Shown here: positions 42,367-54,349 of the stretch, piece by piece
Position numbering within the stretch: position 1 is the first letter of the stretch
How the letters are laid out: each line of letters opens with the position of its first letter
Assembly: GCA_024195585.1 (NCBI GenBank)
Contig: SWBL01000074.1
Coordinates: 62,001 to 126,000, forward strand
Direction of reading: 5' to 3'
DNA: 64,000 nt
Source of the DNA: Aureobasidium sp. EXF-3400
Taxonomy: Eukaryota; Ascomycota; Dothideomycetes; Dothideales; Saccotheciaceae
Program-made: the position numbers and the translations under genes
The notes under the pieces: generated by a model
Told to the model about the DNA's origin: nothing
The model's input: the letters and a program-made list of their open reading frames with translations, nothing else
Database searches by the model: none

Positions 42367-44139
42367 ATGGCACTTTCCTCGCGCGCTTCCGACGCCGACC
42401 AGGTGCAACGCGCATGGTGGAAAGAAGCCAGCGTTTACCAGATCTATCCATCTTCTTTCAAAGATTCGAACGGAGATGGTTTCGGTGATCTGGGCGGCAT
42501 CATCGAGAAGCTCGACTACATCAAAGCTTTGGGAGTTGATGTCGTCTGGTGTTGCCCTATCTACAAAAGCCCTCAAATCGACATGGGCTACGACATCTCA
42601 GACTACAAAGATGTCGATGCAAGATACGGAACAATGGAGGATGTCGACCACTTGATCGATGGGTTACATCAGAGAGGTCTCAAGTTCCTGATGGACTTGG
42701 TTGTCAACCACACTTCTGACCAACATGAGTGGTTCAAACAATCCCGATCATCCAAGCAAAACACATACCGCGATTGGTACATCTGGCGCGACCCTAATCA
42801 CGACAGCGAGGGTAATCGCCAGCCTCCAAACAATTGGAGTTCGTACTTTGGCGGTAGCGCTTGGGAGTACGACGAACCGTCAGGCCAATACTACTTGCAT
42901 CTCTTCGACAAGACACAACCGGATCTCAATTGGGAATGCGACGAGATGCGCTCCGCCGTCTATGAGACTGTCCGTTGGTGGCTTGACAAAGGCGTCGACG
43001 GCTTCCGTCTAGACGTGATCAATCTTATCAGCAAAGACCAATCTTTCCCCGATGCTACAGTCTCTGATCCCAATCAAACATATCATCATGGCTGTGAACA
43101 CTTCGCCAATGGACCTCGCATCCATGAGTTTCTACAAGAGTTGGGTGGTATACTTGACGAATACAATGCCTTCTCCGTTGGTGAGATGCCGTGGGTCAGC
43201 GATCCTGAGGAGATCCTCAAATGCGTTGGCTACGACAGGAAAGAACTGAACATGATCTTCAACTTCGACATCGTCGACATGGATCACGGATCAGGCGGAA
43301 AGTTCAGCCCAAAGGAATGGCAGATGACGGATCTCAAGGACATAGTCTTGAAATGGCAGAGCTTCATGTACGGCAATGGCGGCTGGAACGCTCTATACCT
43401 CGAGAACCACGATCAACCCAGAACAGTATCTCGATGGGCATCCGATAGCCCCGAGTACCGTACACTAGCAGCCAAGATGTTTGCCACATTCCTGGGACTA
43501 CAGAGTGGCACTGTTTTCCTCTACCAGGGCCAAGAGCTAGGCATGTCCAATATCCCCGAGCACTGGGATATGGATGAGTTCAGGGACTTGGAAACACTGA
43601 ATCACTGGAACGAGCTGTGCGAGATCCGTCCGCACGACAAAGATTTGCAATCCACCACAAAACAGCAATACCACATCAAGTCACGCGACAATGCACGTAC
43701 GCCGATGCAGTGGACAGCAGATCGTCATGCAGGCTTCACCACAGGCGAGCCTTGGTTCCGCGTCAATGATACATACAGCGTTTGCAACGCCGAGGCACAA
43801 GTCGGCGTGCCAGGAAGTTCGTTCGAGTACTGGAGAAGCATACTCAGCCTTCGCAAACAGATGCTGGACATCTTTGTGTACGGCGACTTCCAGATGGTTG
43901 ATACAGAACATGAAGATATCTTTGCATACGAACGTTCGTTCAAAGGACAAAGTGTGTTGGTGGTTTGCAATTTTAGACCATATGAAGTCGATTGGATATT
44001 ACCGGCAGGCTTCAACACAAGAAACCTGCTGATCTCCAACTACAATGGTGTCGACGCTCATGTGAGTGTTGTGAAGTTGAGGCCTTTCGAAGCCTTTGCC
44101 ATTGCTCAAGGCAAAATCGTTTCCTTGCCTCGTCTCTGA
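42367..44139 (+). CDS. Alpha-glucosidase (maltase), GH13
   Basis: Single exon, 590 aa, no signal peptide, so probably intracellular. Opening WWKEASVYQIYPSSFKDSNGDG is typical of GH13 maltases and oligo-1,6-glucosidases. Catalytic residues are visible: nucleophile in GFRLDVINLI (about D216), acid/base in VGEMPW (about E273), and the transition-state Asp in LENHDQPR (about D349). It hydrolyses terminal alpha-glucosidic bonds of maltose or isomaltose. Together with the divergent permease it forms a small uptake-and-hydrolysis unit resembling yeast MAL loci, although no MAL-type activator lies beside it. Confidence 0.94.
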   Translation: MALSSRASDADQVQRAWWKEASVYQIYPSSFKDSNGDGFGDLGGIIEKLDYIKALGVDVVWCCPIYKSPQIDMGYDISDYKDVDARYGTMEDVDHLIDGLHQRGLKFLMDLVVNHTSDQHEWFKQSRSSKQNTYRDWYIWRDPNHDSEGNRQPPNNWSSYFGGSAWEYDEPSGQYYLHLFDKTQPDLNWECDEMRSAVYETVRWWLDKGVDGFRLDVINLISKDQSFPDATVSDPNQTYHHGCEHFANGPRIHEFLQELGGILDEYNAFSVGEMPWVSDPEEILKCVGYDRKELNMIFNFDIVDMDHGSGGKFSPKEWQMTDLKDIVLKWQSFMYGNGGWNALYLENHDQPRTVSRWASDSPEYRTLAAKMFATFLGLQSGTVFLYQGQELGMSNIPEHWDMDEFRDLETLNHWNELCEIRPHDKDLQSTTKQQYHIKSRDNARTPMQWTADRHAGFTTGEPWFRVNDTYSVCNAEAQVGVPGSSFEYWRSILSLRKQMLDIFVYGDFQMVDTEHEDIFAYERSFKGQSVLVVCNFRPYEVDWILPAGFNTRNLLISNYNGVDAHVSVVKLRPFEAFAIAQGKIVSLPRL

Positions 44140-44351
44140 AGGCATATAATCACTTATGTAGTTTATAATGTCGTCAAATCCAAATCTACACGTGCCCACG
44201 TGTGACTGCAGTGTATATTGTCTATTTCATATAATGCATGCCGCCGCACACTCTCACCAATGAGACAATCTCACAGCGAAATCTTTGAGAACAGTCTACC
44301 ACTTCCGACGTACCAGACGCCTCTCTCCCTCCCGAAAGACGCCAATGTTAC

Positions 44352-46182
44352 CTAATGCTTTGCAGGATGGAGATTGACCCAAAGCTTTTGCTTTTCCCAG
44401 ATCGTGTAGATCAGTTGGTCTGCCCAGTCTTGGGAGCGGCTGTCAAGTTCCAGATCAAATTCATAGAGAACCTCAGCTAGAAAGATACGAGCTTCGTGTA
44501 GAGCGAGACTGCGGCCGATGCAGTTGCGGGGTCCGGTCGAAAAAGGCTGGAAGGCATCTTTGTTATCATCCTTGAAACGTGAATCTTGGCCTAGCCAGCG
44601 CTCAGGAATGAAGTTGTCGGGCATGAAGAAGTTGGATGGCGAGCGGTAGGCCGCCCATTGTGTTACCGATACGCAAGTCTGCGTACTTTTTAGCTACAGG
44701 TCAAAGATTTGCAAGAGCGGAGTAGATTTTCAGAGTCGAGCACAAGGAATCGGAAATGACTCTTACCCCTTGAGGGACCCAGGAGCCGCAGATTGCAGCG
44801 CCACCCTCAGGCACAGTCCGAGGAAGACCAGTTGGTACAGGTGGATACATTCGCAGCCCTTCGTTGATGCAAGCACTGAGATATGGCATCTCTGACTGAA
44901 GCTTCTCGACGGTGAAGGCGCTTGAAGGGAGCCGATTGGCACGAATCTCCTGTACAAGCGTTCCCATGATCGAAGGGTTCTTGAGCAAGTGGTACGTCAA
45001 GCCGCTGGATGTAGCATGTCAGCCATGCAGTAAGTATCTCGAGGTCGTGGACGCAAAATTACCTGAGTAAGGTCGCGGTCGTTTCAGTGCCCGCAAGCAT
45101 GAAAATGGCTGCATTACTGTGCATCTCAGGCACAGAGAGCCTTTCGTCGCCTTGACGTTCCAAAACCAGTTTCCAGAAATCGGGTCGCTCAGGTGTTGTT
45201 TCCAGCCGTTTGTCGACTCGGTCACGAGAAAAGTTGAAATGTCCGAGCTGTTGCCAATGTCAGCCAGTTCTCGTTACAATGTAGAAAAGGTGGTATCGAC
45301 CCTTGCACTGTTGATCTTCCGGCCTGCAATCACGGTTATAAGCCATTTTAGCAGGGGTGCGATTCCCATCAGACGCAATCTAGCACCCTGTTTGACACTG
45401 TCAAATGTTGCCGCTACCCATGGGTGATATTCGCCGGCGTCAAGAAGATGTAAGGGCTCCCCAAATGTCAACTCGCTCATGACGTCGAACTACAGCATAC
45501 TCCCGTCAGCACGGACTACACTTGAGCCATCGGCATACTTACAGTTGTGCAGTTCCAAAACTTAACCAGATCGACGGTAGTCCGAGATGCGGCAGCTTCT
45601 GAAAGCTTACTCACGAGCAATCTTGCATATCCTTCCAGTAGGTCCTGCTGTTCTTTTAATGCTCGGTCCGAGAAAGCATGCGAGAGAGTTTTCCTGATCC
45701 GCGAATGATCCGCATCATTGGCGGTGATGATGTTGTCAGTCCCGTTCACTGGTTTCAAGCCGGCATAGAAGTCCTCGTTCTTCACAAAACTCTTCTTGCC
45801 GGCGCGCCTGTGGCCGTAGATATCTTTCCAGGCTTGAGCACTATCGAAGATCAATTCGGTAGGTCCAATACGCACCACGGGACCGTATACGACATGCAAG
45901 GCTCGCTTCATGAGAGCATCATCTCCGTACCACTTTCTGTACGTCTGCGGGACGTTACTGATCGCCCATAGCTTCGGTCCGGGAAAGGAGGCCAAGGGGC
46001 TCAGATATAGCTCATAGAGTATCTTGTAAAGAAGAGACACGAGCAGGGCCTGTCCAGGCACTCGAAGTAAGCAAGTTGATTTGTCGACGTAAATTGGATA
46101 GAAGTCTTACTGTGCCCAAAATATACCCCAGGTCGCCCCAGGTAGGCTGAATGTCGCGGTTCAGAAAAGCAGAACCGATCAT
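44352..46182 (-). CDS. Cytochrome P450 monooxygenase
   Basis: Six exons with introns 46050-46110, 45490-45542, 45248-45300, 45005-45062 and 44679-44766; 505 aa spliced. N-terminal anchor (ALLVSLLYKILYELYLSPL) and the Pro-rich hinge FPGPKLW; I-helix MLAGTETTA; ExxR in INEGLRMYPP; and the heme loop FSTGPRNCIGRSLA with its Cys ligand. It resembles fungal secondary-metabolism P450s of the isotrichodermin C-15 hydroxylase type, but family assignment needs a comparison I cannot run. No core biosynthetic gene lies next to it, so the substrate is unknown. Confidence 0.88.
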
Positions 46183-47235
46183 CTTTGTTCCTTCTGAAAT
46201 TGATGTAGTGCCAGTTTTGAAAGAAGGATATCTTGCCGGAAAGATAGATCCATGGTCACGCAGTCTCTCTCATTCTTATATGAGGCAGCTCAGGTATGCA
46301 AGCGGATGAGTCGCATCCGAAGCAAGTCCCAGCCTTGCATCAGTCTTTGCATAGACGTCAGGTCATTGCCAACATGGTCTGACGAAGGAGAAAAATGAGT
46401 GCCTTCACACTCCAAGTGTTTTGTTGCCAGTCAAAATACCGGTATGAACCTGGCAGAGATCTTGATACGTGCACGATCCACAAAGACAATATGCCCTACT
46501 TATATGAGGTCGCAGTGCTGTAGCGCATGCTCGGGAATCGGATGATCATGCTTCCGTGCTCGAAATTTGCATGCGAAGACAGGCAGCTGCGACAAACGAC
46601 GACCTGAAGCATATGTCATCAGAGATGCTCACATTTTCCTCAGCATGGAGCATAAGTTACCAAGTGTAATTCTCCGACACAACGGTGGTCGAGGTTGCAT
46701 AAACTTTCGGAAGTGGCGGCTGCCCTTTCTGTTAGTAACACAACAACACGGTCGACCCTGTCTTTCGGCGGATAAAGGGACGCCGTCACGAAGAATTGTC
46801 CTTTTTTGACTCATCATCTTCTTCTCGCCGGCGATCACTATTAGGCAATGAACATAGTGCCACGGGTCCAACCATACATTCAACGGATAAGTGTTTGGCG
46901 GGCAGGTATCGTGGCTTGCCATTGGAGTCGTGGGACCATAAATCTATGCATTCCTCATCCCATAATCATGCTCGCTGTGCACACAACCCTGGCACGAAAA
47001 ATCTAGCGGGATACTCGAGGTTCATACAGTCGGCGAACTCAACGTCTTCTCAATCGGAAGCAAAGGAGAAGCTTCGATGATGGCGGGAAGGGCGATACAA
47101 GAAACACAATGTGCAATCCGGAAATACTCTTCAGTTTGGACAGGTGGCTTCTCAGCATTTATTTACAATACATTCCCATACCCATAAATTGGTACCGTTT
47201 GTGCCACTTTGGACAGAACGTCTGTTCCGTCATAT
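46183..47235. other. Intergenic region without recognised features
   Basis: About 1.05 kb between the P450 start and the 3' end of the inositol-type transporter; only short chance-like frames. Confidence 0.5.
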
Positions 47236-48932
47236 CTAGGCTAAGTTGTCTGCTTCACTTGCATATTTGTGAGCTTGCTTCTGTGCCTTCTGTAACTCTC
47301 GCGCCTTCTGAACGCCGAATCCATGAGAAAAGATCTCTCTGATATCTTCAAGAGTCATGCCCTTAACCTCCGGGTAACAGAAGTAAACGCACGGGAAACA
47401 ACCCAGAATGCAGATCGCGGCGTAGAATCCGAATGCACCAGAAGGTGTGGTATTCTCCATCTGAGTGAGGAACGTACTGGCCACAATGACGTTAGAGCCC
47501 CAGCAAGTCATGGTCAACATCATTGTTCCCATGGCCCGGATCTCCATCGGGAAGAACTCGGAACTGAGCCATGCGGTATTACCCATTCCTGAGGAATAAA
47601 AGCCGACATAGATGACCATACAGACGAGAACCAACTTCGCCGGGACGCCGACACTGACGCCGGCCTTGAGGGTCAAGTCGTGATTGACTGGAATCCAGTG
47701 GAAAGCAACGGCCGCAAGAATCAAAGCCAGACCCATGAACGGCATAGTGATGAGTAGGATTCGGCGACGTCCAATGCGGTCGACAAGCATAAGATTGACC
47801 CAAGTGAAAAAGAAGTTGGTTCCAGCGATGACAGTACCCACGGCCACTGGGTTGGAGAAGCCGACAAGTGCGAAAAGCGTCGAAGAGTAGTACATCAATG
47901 AATTGAATCCACCAAGCTGAGAGATGGCCATGAGACCACATGCCGAGACCAGAGCGCGGAAGTTTGCCGGGACAACGTAAAGTTGCTTGAATACCCACCA
48001 TTGGCTCTTGCCCTCGGTCATCTGCTTGGAGATCTCGATGTGTATCCTGATATGTTCGCATTTCTGGTTGACCTGTTCTTCGGTACCATTGGGGTATATC
48101 TTGCGGATAACATCCTTTGCCTCATCTTCTTTGCCATGATAGATGAGCTGGCGAGGTGACTCGGGACAGAAAGGAAGAAGGACACAAAGTACGATCGCAG
48201 GGATCGCACCGCCTCCGACCATGTATCGCCAACCTCCATGCGTGCTAGCGAACGCGGCGCCGATACCATACGAGATGAGCTGGCCACCAGTAATCGACAT
48301 GTTGTCTAGTCCAATCATGCGGCCTCTGTACTTGGCTGGTGATACCTCGGCGATGTACATGGGTACTGTTCTACCATCAGATCATACGATTCTAGATAAG
48401 GGGGACCTGACGTACCGATCATAGCTGCACTGCCAACACCGAATCCTACAACAAGGCGACCGACTGTCATTTGCGCAAGACCAAACGACGCAGCTTGCAG
48501 GATTGCTCCAATGATGAACAAAACGCAACCAACGTAGATAGCTGGCTTGCGACCATACTTGTCAGCCGTGAGGCCGGCGAATATGGCACCAAAGAAAGCT
48601 GCACCCGATGTGATGGATGTGATAAGCTCCTTTTCGCCTGAACTCAGGACTTTGTGATCAAGGGACGTTCCGATGTATACTAGGACGGCGCTATGGATGC
48701 GTAAGTTGAGAACAGGGAAACCCTTCGTCATGTCTCTGACTGACCTGATGATACCCGTGTCATAACCAAAAAGCATGCCACCAATGGCTGCTGTGATGGA
48801 GACGAGCCATGCAAATTTGCCAGTCTTAGTGTTTTCGATAGAGTCGAGATCGTTAAGCGAACTATGCTGCGAGTCGACATGTTCGACATGGTCGGTGCCA
48901 GTCTTCTCGTCAAGTTTGCTAGCGATGCCCAT
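47236..48932 (-). CDS. MFS transporter, myo-inositol (ITR) type
   Basis: Three exons with introns 48691-48744 and 48366-48415; 530 aa spliced, starting MGIASKLDEKTG. Sugar-porter family with ITR-like sequence: GGMLFGYDTGII, MYIAEVSPAKYRGRMIGLDN, GGFNSLMYYSSTLF, and FCYPEVKGMTLEDI at the end. It probably imports myo-inositol by proton symport. An inositol-2-dehydrogenase-like gene lies 3.5 kb away with a Zn2Cys6 gene between, which supports inositol use but does not prove it. Confidence 0.87.
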
Positions 48933-49587
48933 GTTGACTGTCAAGAAGGATGATTGTCGAATGGAGATGGACTGCGAAGATAGTCGAGAATGTGAGTGTA
49001 GATCTACAACTTTGATCAAGATGATGGTCACAAAGGGAACGATTCAGGTCTTATACCTCAACGTCGACTGCGTTACTGTATGCACGGACTTCTCATGAAA
49101 ACGACTCGCCGTTAAACCAGATGGCATGCGCATGCGACCCCGCATGGGGTACCCCAGACCATGTGTCTCGTTGTGGTAAAAACCGGCGGGCGTCCACAAC
49201 TGCCGGCACATCCGCCGCCCGGTTTCCTTCGGCGATATATCTAGGAAAGGGCGCAACAGTACTCCTACGCATGAGACCAAACCATATAGTCTGGCATGAT
49301 CAGGCGGATATACCTGGATGGTGAGAAAAGGGCAAGCCAACCCCGCTTTTACCATCATGAACGAGTACGTACATGATCAGCAGACGAAGCTCGAATGTGG
49401 GTCTCGGTACAGGCGGCGCCGGTCCCTTCCTCATAGTGTCTAAAAAGGCATCGTTGCCGTCCGCACGCTCTTGCCTTGTTCCTCTTTCCACTCCACCACA
49501 TCAATTGATCTCTGTCGACCACAGCAAGGTTGCGAGTTATTCTATTCAGGTGTGGATCTGGAGCAGACATGACATACGCGGCTTGCC
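48933..49587. promoter_or_regulatory. Divergent promoter region, inositol-type transporter / Zn2Cys6 gene
   Basis: 655 bases between divergent start codons; no gene was recognised. Confidence 0.4.
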
Positions 49588-51913
49588 ATGTCTCCTCCCG
49601 GCGCACCGACCCGAGCGAAAACTGGTTGCCAGGTGAGTCAATGTCATGCCGTAACCGATATCCCGATCCCTCCTAATCGTGTGTTAGAATTGCAAACTCC
49701 GTCACGTCAAATGTACGTTGGCGCAAAATATGTCACAAGAAGCATTGCGGCAGTCACTCAGGACAGCAGACTGGTGTACTCGCGATATCCAAGATCAGTA
49801 CACGTAGACCTTCCAGTTTTGCATCCACGGCAATCACTCTAAGAAGGGCTGGAGGACGCAAAGACTTGATTGCCACTTGATGATTATTTATCGGTTGCTT
49901 GCTTGCTAGACGGCAGAGACACGACTCTGGTATCTTTACTTACTTGTTTTGTTCTAGGTGACGACGAGCGACCGAGTTGTGTGAGGTGCAACCAGTCAGG
50001 AGTGGAATGTGTTCGGCTTCTGAATATTCGATTCTGTCATAATCTCAATCCAACGTACGTCTGCACAATTACTCCAATATCAACACAGAAGGAGTACTGA
50101 GCTTCCAAGTGTCCCTGCGGCGAAAGGGTCAGAGGAGACTTTCACGGATAGCCAGCCATGGGTATCCACGAAAGGAGCCTTGAGCTTCGTTGACGAGACA
50201 CGGGACACAATAGCGATATACGGCACACACGTCGACGATAAGGTGTCTAGCAACGTACACCCGACCCAGATCTCAGTCCAGCCGGATAGCGACACTGCTG
50301 CTGCAGAACCACCTCAATCGCAATGGCACCTCGCACCGAACGCTCTCGATGATGGGATACAACAGTCAGTGAACATTGATGACAACTTACATGCACAGAG
50401 CTCGGAGCAAGACCACGCAGATGAGGGCGTGGAAGCCCGACATGGCACTGAAATTGAAGGCAATTCTCATTTGGACATAGATGATCATTCCACACACCTG
50501 TCTATTGAGATTGATACTTCTGACAGGCCATACGAAGTCGGGTTAGAAAGAACTAGACGCATGACCAATGATGTCTCGTCGCATTTCGATCTTGCGCCGT
50601 CATCTTGCAGCCTGATTTCTCCTTCATCTTTCGCTGGATTGAGCGACCACGAATCGCCATCACAGTTTCTATTATCGAGACCGAGAACCAGTGTCGGAAT
50701 CACAGCTGCTGGAAGCGTAAGCATACAACACGGGACGGAAACATCCAGGAGTGCCTACTCCTTTGCTACGTCCATTCAGTGTTTCCATGCCGAAGCAGGC
50801 CTACTTGATGATTTCCAGGAAGCTGAATTGTTACGCCATTTTGTCAATCACCTGGCTGTTTCGTTCGACCTCACCGATTCCTCGTGCCACTTCCGCAATA
50901 TCGTGCCTCAGCGGGCCATGAATGATCCCATCTTGATGAACGCGATCCTTGCCGCCTCCGCCCGTCATCTCAGCCGCGTGAGTGGTGGAGATCCTTACAT
51001 TGCAGATAAATACCACCAAAAGTGTATTCAACATCTCATCCCGATGCTCAGCGATGAGGCCGCAGTATTGGACGAGAATCTCCTGGCTAGCATTGTCATC
51101 CTGCGGTTCCTCGAAGAGATTGACGTGCCACTCTCAGGCAAACTTCACTTAGACGGCGCAGGCCATTTGATCGGAGCTCATGCCTTCATAAGCGCCCAAG
51201 AGATCTCCGCGGTTTCTGGAGGCCTGCGACTTGCTGCCTTCTGGGTTGGGCTCCGACAGGAGATCTACGTCGCTTTCGTCAACCAGCGATCGATCATGTT
51301 TCCTCTGCAGCATTGCAACGTCGACCGATCGTTTGGAGCTACGGACGAAGGCACGTGGGCTAATCGCATCATTATACATTGTGCAGAGACCATACAGTGG
51401 TGCTTTGGACTTCGTGAGCATGAACGATCGACCGCCCGATTCGAAGAGCTCCTGAGTTACGCTGGAGACTGGCTAAAATCCATACCCCCCTGCTACACCC
51501 CTATCTACCATCGCAATGCTGATGCCGACTCCGACGCTGTATTTCCAGTGGTCATGTATCTCTCCGATGCTGCTGTCACAGGCATACAACATTATCATCT
51601 CACTCTCATTTTGTTGAGAGCATATGACCCAACGATACCTAAACTTGGGTCCCGACGCACGACAGCATTGAGAGAGATGGATAACGAAATCAAGTATCAC
51701 ACTAAGATGCTTTGCGGACTCGCGTTGAGCAATAGTAGCACGCCGCCGAACTTTGTGACCGCTTCGATGGCGGTGACAATGGCCGGCGATAAATTCACGG
51801 AGGCAAAAGAGCAGGAAGCGTGCCTTCAGATACTGGAAACGTGCGAAGTTGAACATGGATGGTCAACTTTGATTGCTCGGGACGATCTCAAAGAAGCATG
51901 GGGTTGGAAGTGA
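49588..51913 (+). CDS. Zn2Cys6 transcription factor (Fungal_trans_2 / ARCA-like type)
   Basis: Four exons with introns 49633-49687, 49713-49957 (245 nt, unusually long) and about 50055-50109; 656 aa spliced. The zinc cluster is assembled across three exons: TGCQ, NCKLRHVKC, then DERPSCVRCNQSGVEC. This explains why no single frame shows it. A long acidic Ser/Asp-rich linker follows, then a C-terminal domain (AELLRHFVNHLAVSFDL; LMNAILAASARHLSR; VILRFLEEIDVPLSG) of the Fungal_trans_2 type. It lies between the inositol-type transporter (divergent) and the dehydrogenase, and may control them. Confidence 0.87.
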
Positions 51914-52382
51914 AGTCTACTGGGTGTTGTCATGTGCCATCAGGATTGATCTGAGCGATTTGGTGTCTATTTGAAGCTCAAGTGTATGAAATATCGAGTG
52001 TTTAGTGCCAGGAACATGACTCTCACTCCAACAATAGGGAAACCCCGATCGATAGCCCCAAAGAGTCTTATGGCTGCTCTCTTCGATGAAGGTTCTGCTT
52101 GTAATCTGCTATTATGGCTCCTAAGCGTCCGTGGCGGCGATGTCACACTCAACAGATCTACCATACTCTTCCTGTCATTGGAACTGGTGTAGTCACAATA
52201 GCCTCAAACAGGATTGCCAGGCGCTCTTCCTTGATGCTGTACTCCTCCCCCATCCCTGAGATAGGCTTAGTGACCTCATCAGTCAGCACTTGTGACAAAG
52301 GATCAGAAGGTCAGGATCCGAGCAAGAACGCTAGTGGCTTAAACATCTATATCCTGCACAGGAGTCTATCTGTCTAATTCGA
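51914..52382. other. Intergenic region, convergent 3' ends
   Basis: About 470 bases between the Zn2Cys6 gene and the dehydrogenase; no gene was recognised. Confidence 0.5.
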
Positions 52383-53569
52383 TCACAGAGCAGCCTTCTC
52401 AATGCGTCTTCCAGTCTCGTCAAACTCGATCTTCTTGCCACTGTTCAAGCTTTCTTGCAGAGCACAGCCGATCTTGACTGCTTGAACAGCTCCGGTAAGC
52501 TTGAATGGTAGCTTGTTGTTGTCCAAGCAAGCGGCAGTAAACTCATTGGCCTCCGTAACGAAAGCTTCAGCGAAACGGCCATAGTAGTGTGGTGGAATCT
52601 CCCTCCTAACACCAGTCGGCTCCGAAATCTCGACCAAAGTTCCCAGTGGGTTGGCATTGACTGTTAGCTTTCCTTCTGTACCAATGATCTCGGTCATGTC
52701 GTGCTGACCAGCTGCCATGATCCTACTGCTGTAAAAGTAGGCAATCTTACCTCCCCAGAATTCGACGACGCCAACACCATTGTCCACGTCCTTGTATTTG
52801 CGAAGATCAGGCTGGACAGCAGTGATGCCTACTGCGTATGTGCTCTTGACAATACTGTCCTGGCCAAAGTACCATAATGCGAGATCGATGTCGTGGATGT
52901 TGCAGTCGACAAAGATGCCGCCGGAGAACTGTGCATACTCGACGAAGAATCCGGAAGGGTCGAGCTTATCACAGGTTTGGGATCGGAGAACAGAGGCTCG
53001 GCCTATGGATCCATTGTCCATTCTGTTCCATGCATCGCGGTAGGAGGCGTCGAATCGGCGAGAAAAACCACACATGACTTTAAGATGAGGCTTCTTGTTT
53101 GCGGCGTCTACTACAGACTGCGACTGGGTTGAGAGTAAGTATCGTTAATCTCCTAATGGAATAATGCAGCTCGTCCAACATACGATTTCTACGCTTGTGC
53201 TCAAAGGCTTCTCGCAAAGCACATGCTTGTCTGCCTCGATTGCCTTGATAGCTTGCTCTGCATGAACAGTCGTCACAGTTGCTACGACAACAGCCTGGAG
53301 CTTAGGATGCTTGAGCATCTCATCGTAATCATTGTAAAGTTTCACACCGAATGGAGCAAGGTATTGATTGAACCATGCGATCTCGGATTCGGCCTCGGCA
53401 GGGCAATAAGCAGCGACCAACTCTGCTCGAGGAGTTTCTTTTGTGGAGGTCAGCTCATATACAGCAGTCAGGGACTTGTATGTGTCTTCTTACTTTCCAG
53501 GAAGTGCAGAGCGTGTCTCGCTCCCATTCGGCCAAGACCTGCACATGCAACATTGAGTCTTTGAACCAT
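52383..53569 (-). CDS. Gfo/Idh/MocA dehydrogenase, myo-inositol 2-dehydrogenase-like
   Basis: Three exons with introns 53438-53493 and 53124-53183; 356 aa spliced. Starts MVQRLNVACAGLGRMGARHA (NAD-binding GxGxxG), then VVVATVTTVHAEQAI, the signature DKHVLCEKPLSTS, VMCGFSRRFDASY, and SGGIFVDCNIHDIDLALWYFG with the conserved His-Asp pair. These match inositol 2-dehydrogenase (IdhA/IolG)-like enzymes, which oxidise inositol or related polyols to 2-keto products with NAD. Proximity to an ITR-like transporter fits; other polyols or sugars remain possible. Confidence 0.85.
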
Positions 53570-54349
53570 TTTTATGGCTGTATGAGCGAACAGTCAATGC
53601 GTTCAAATGGCGGTACTGAGGCGACAGAGGCAATTCGAGAAAAAGTTAGAGACAACTCTTCCATTCCTGCGAGCGAGCTTTGTGTTTATGAGCTCCTCGT
53701 CAGCCCAAAGTGGACCAATGTCAACAAAGAGAAAACTCCCAGATCCACAGCTGCGATATGACATTGCCAAGCGTGTTTTCGATTCGGGAAAGTATCTCCG
53801 TCATTTCCTCGGACACAATAGGCAACTCACCCCGCAGAAGTGGACGCGAATACGGGGTAGTCGCGGGGAGAAGGACGATCGCCGCTTGTCTCAGCCAAGA
53901 TTCTCTACGGGGAGATACTCGCCTATACTAGCCAAAACTACCTCACCGAGACAGAATGACCATCGGTCACAGATGGAACGAGAAAGCTTCACAGGTTGGG
54001 CCAGGACCGAAGTCGCGATGGTCAATACGCCGATCGCATTATGATTGGCAAGCAATTTCCAGCTGGCAACGAGTCTACCGCAATGGAGGTCATCCTCCCC
54101 GATACCAGTCAGCCTCTAGTGATTAATCACCTGTTGACTCAAGATCATCTCTTTGACGAATCGTCAGAATTCGCTGATTAAGCTGTGCCGCCTTGCATAT
54201 CGTGTATGTATGCAAGAGACTGGTGAAGGAAACGGCGCATGTCCTTTGACTATTCAAGTGGGTAGCACGGAATTATGGTAAGGTGAGTCCCTTGCAAAGA
54301 AGACATTTATGCATGCTATCAGCCGATCAGTCTATATACGATTGCGCTT
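53570..54349. other. Intergenic region without a confident gene
   Basis: About 780 bases. A plus-strand frame at 53607-54044 (145 codons) resembles nothing known and partly overlaps another frame; not called. Confidence 0.4.

Noticed and set aside
53607..54044. 145-codon plus-strand frame
   Set aside because: Basic low-similarity sequence overlapping another frame, with no splice partners or family; not called.
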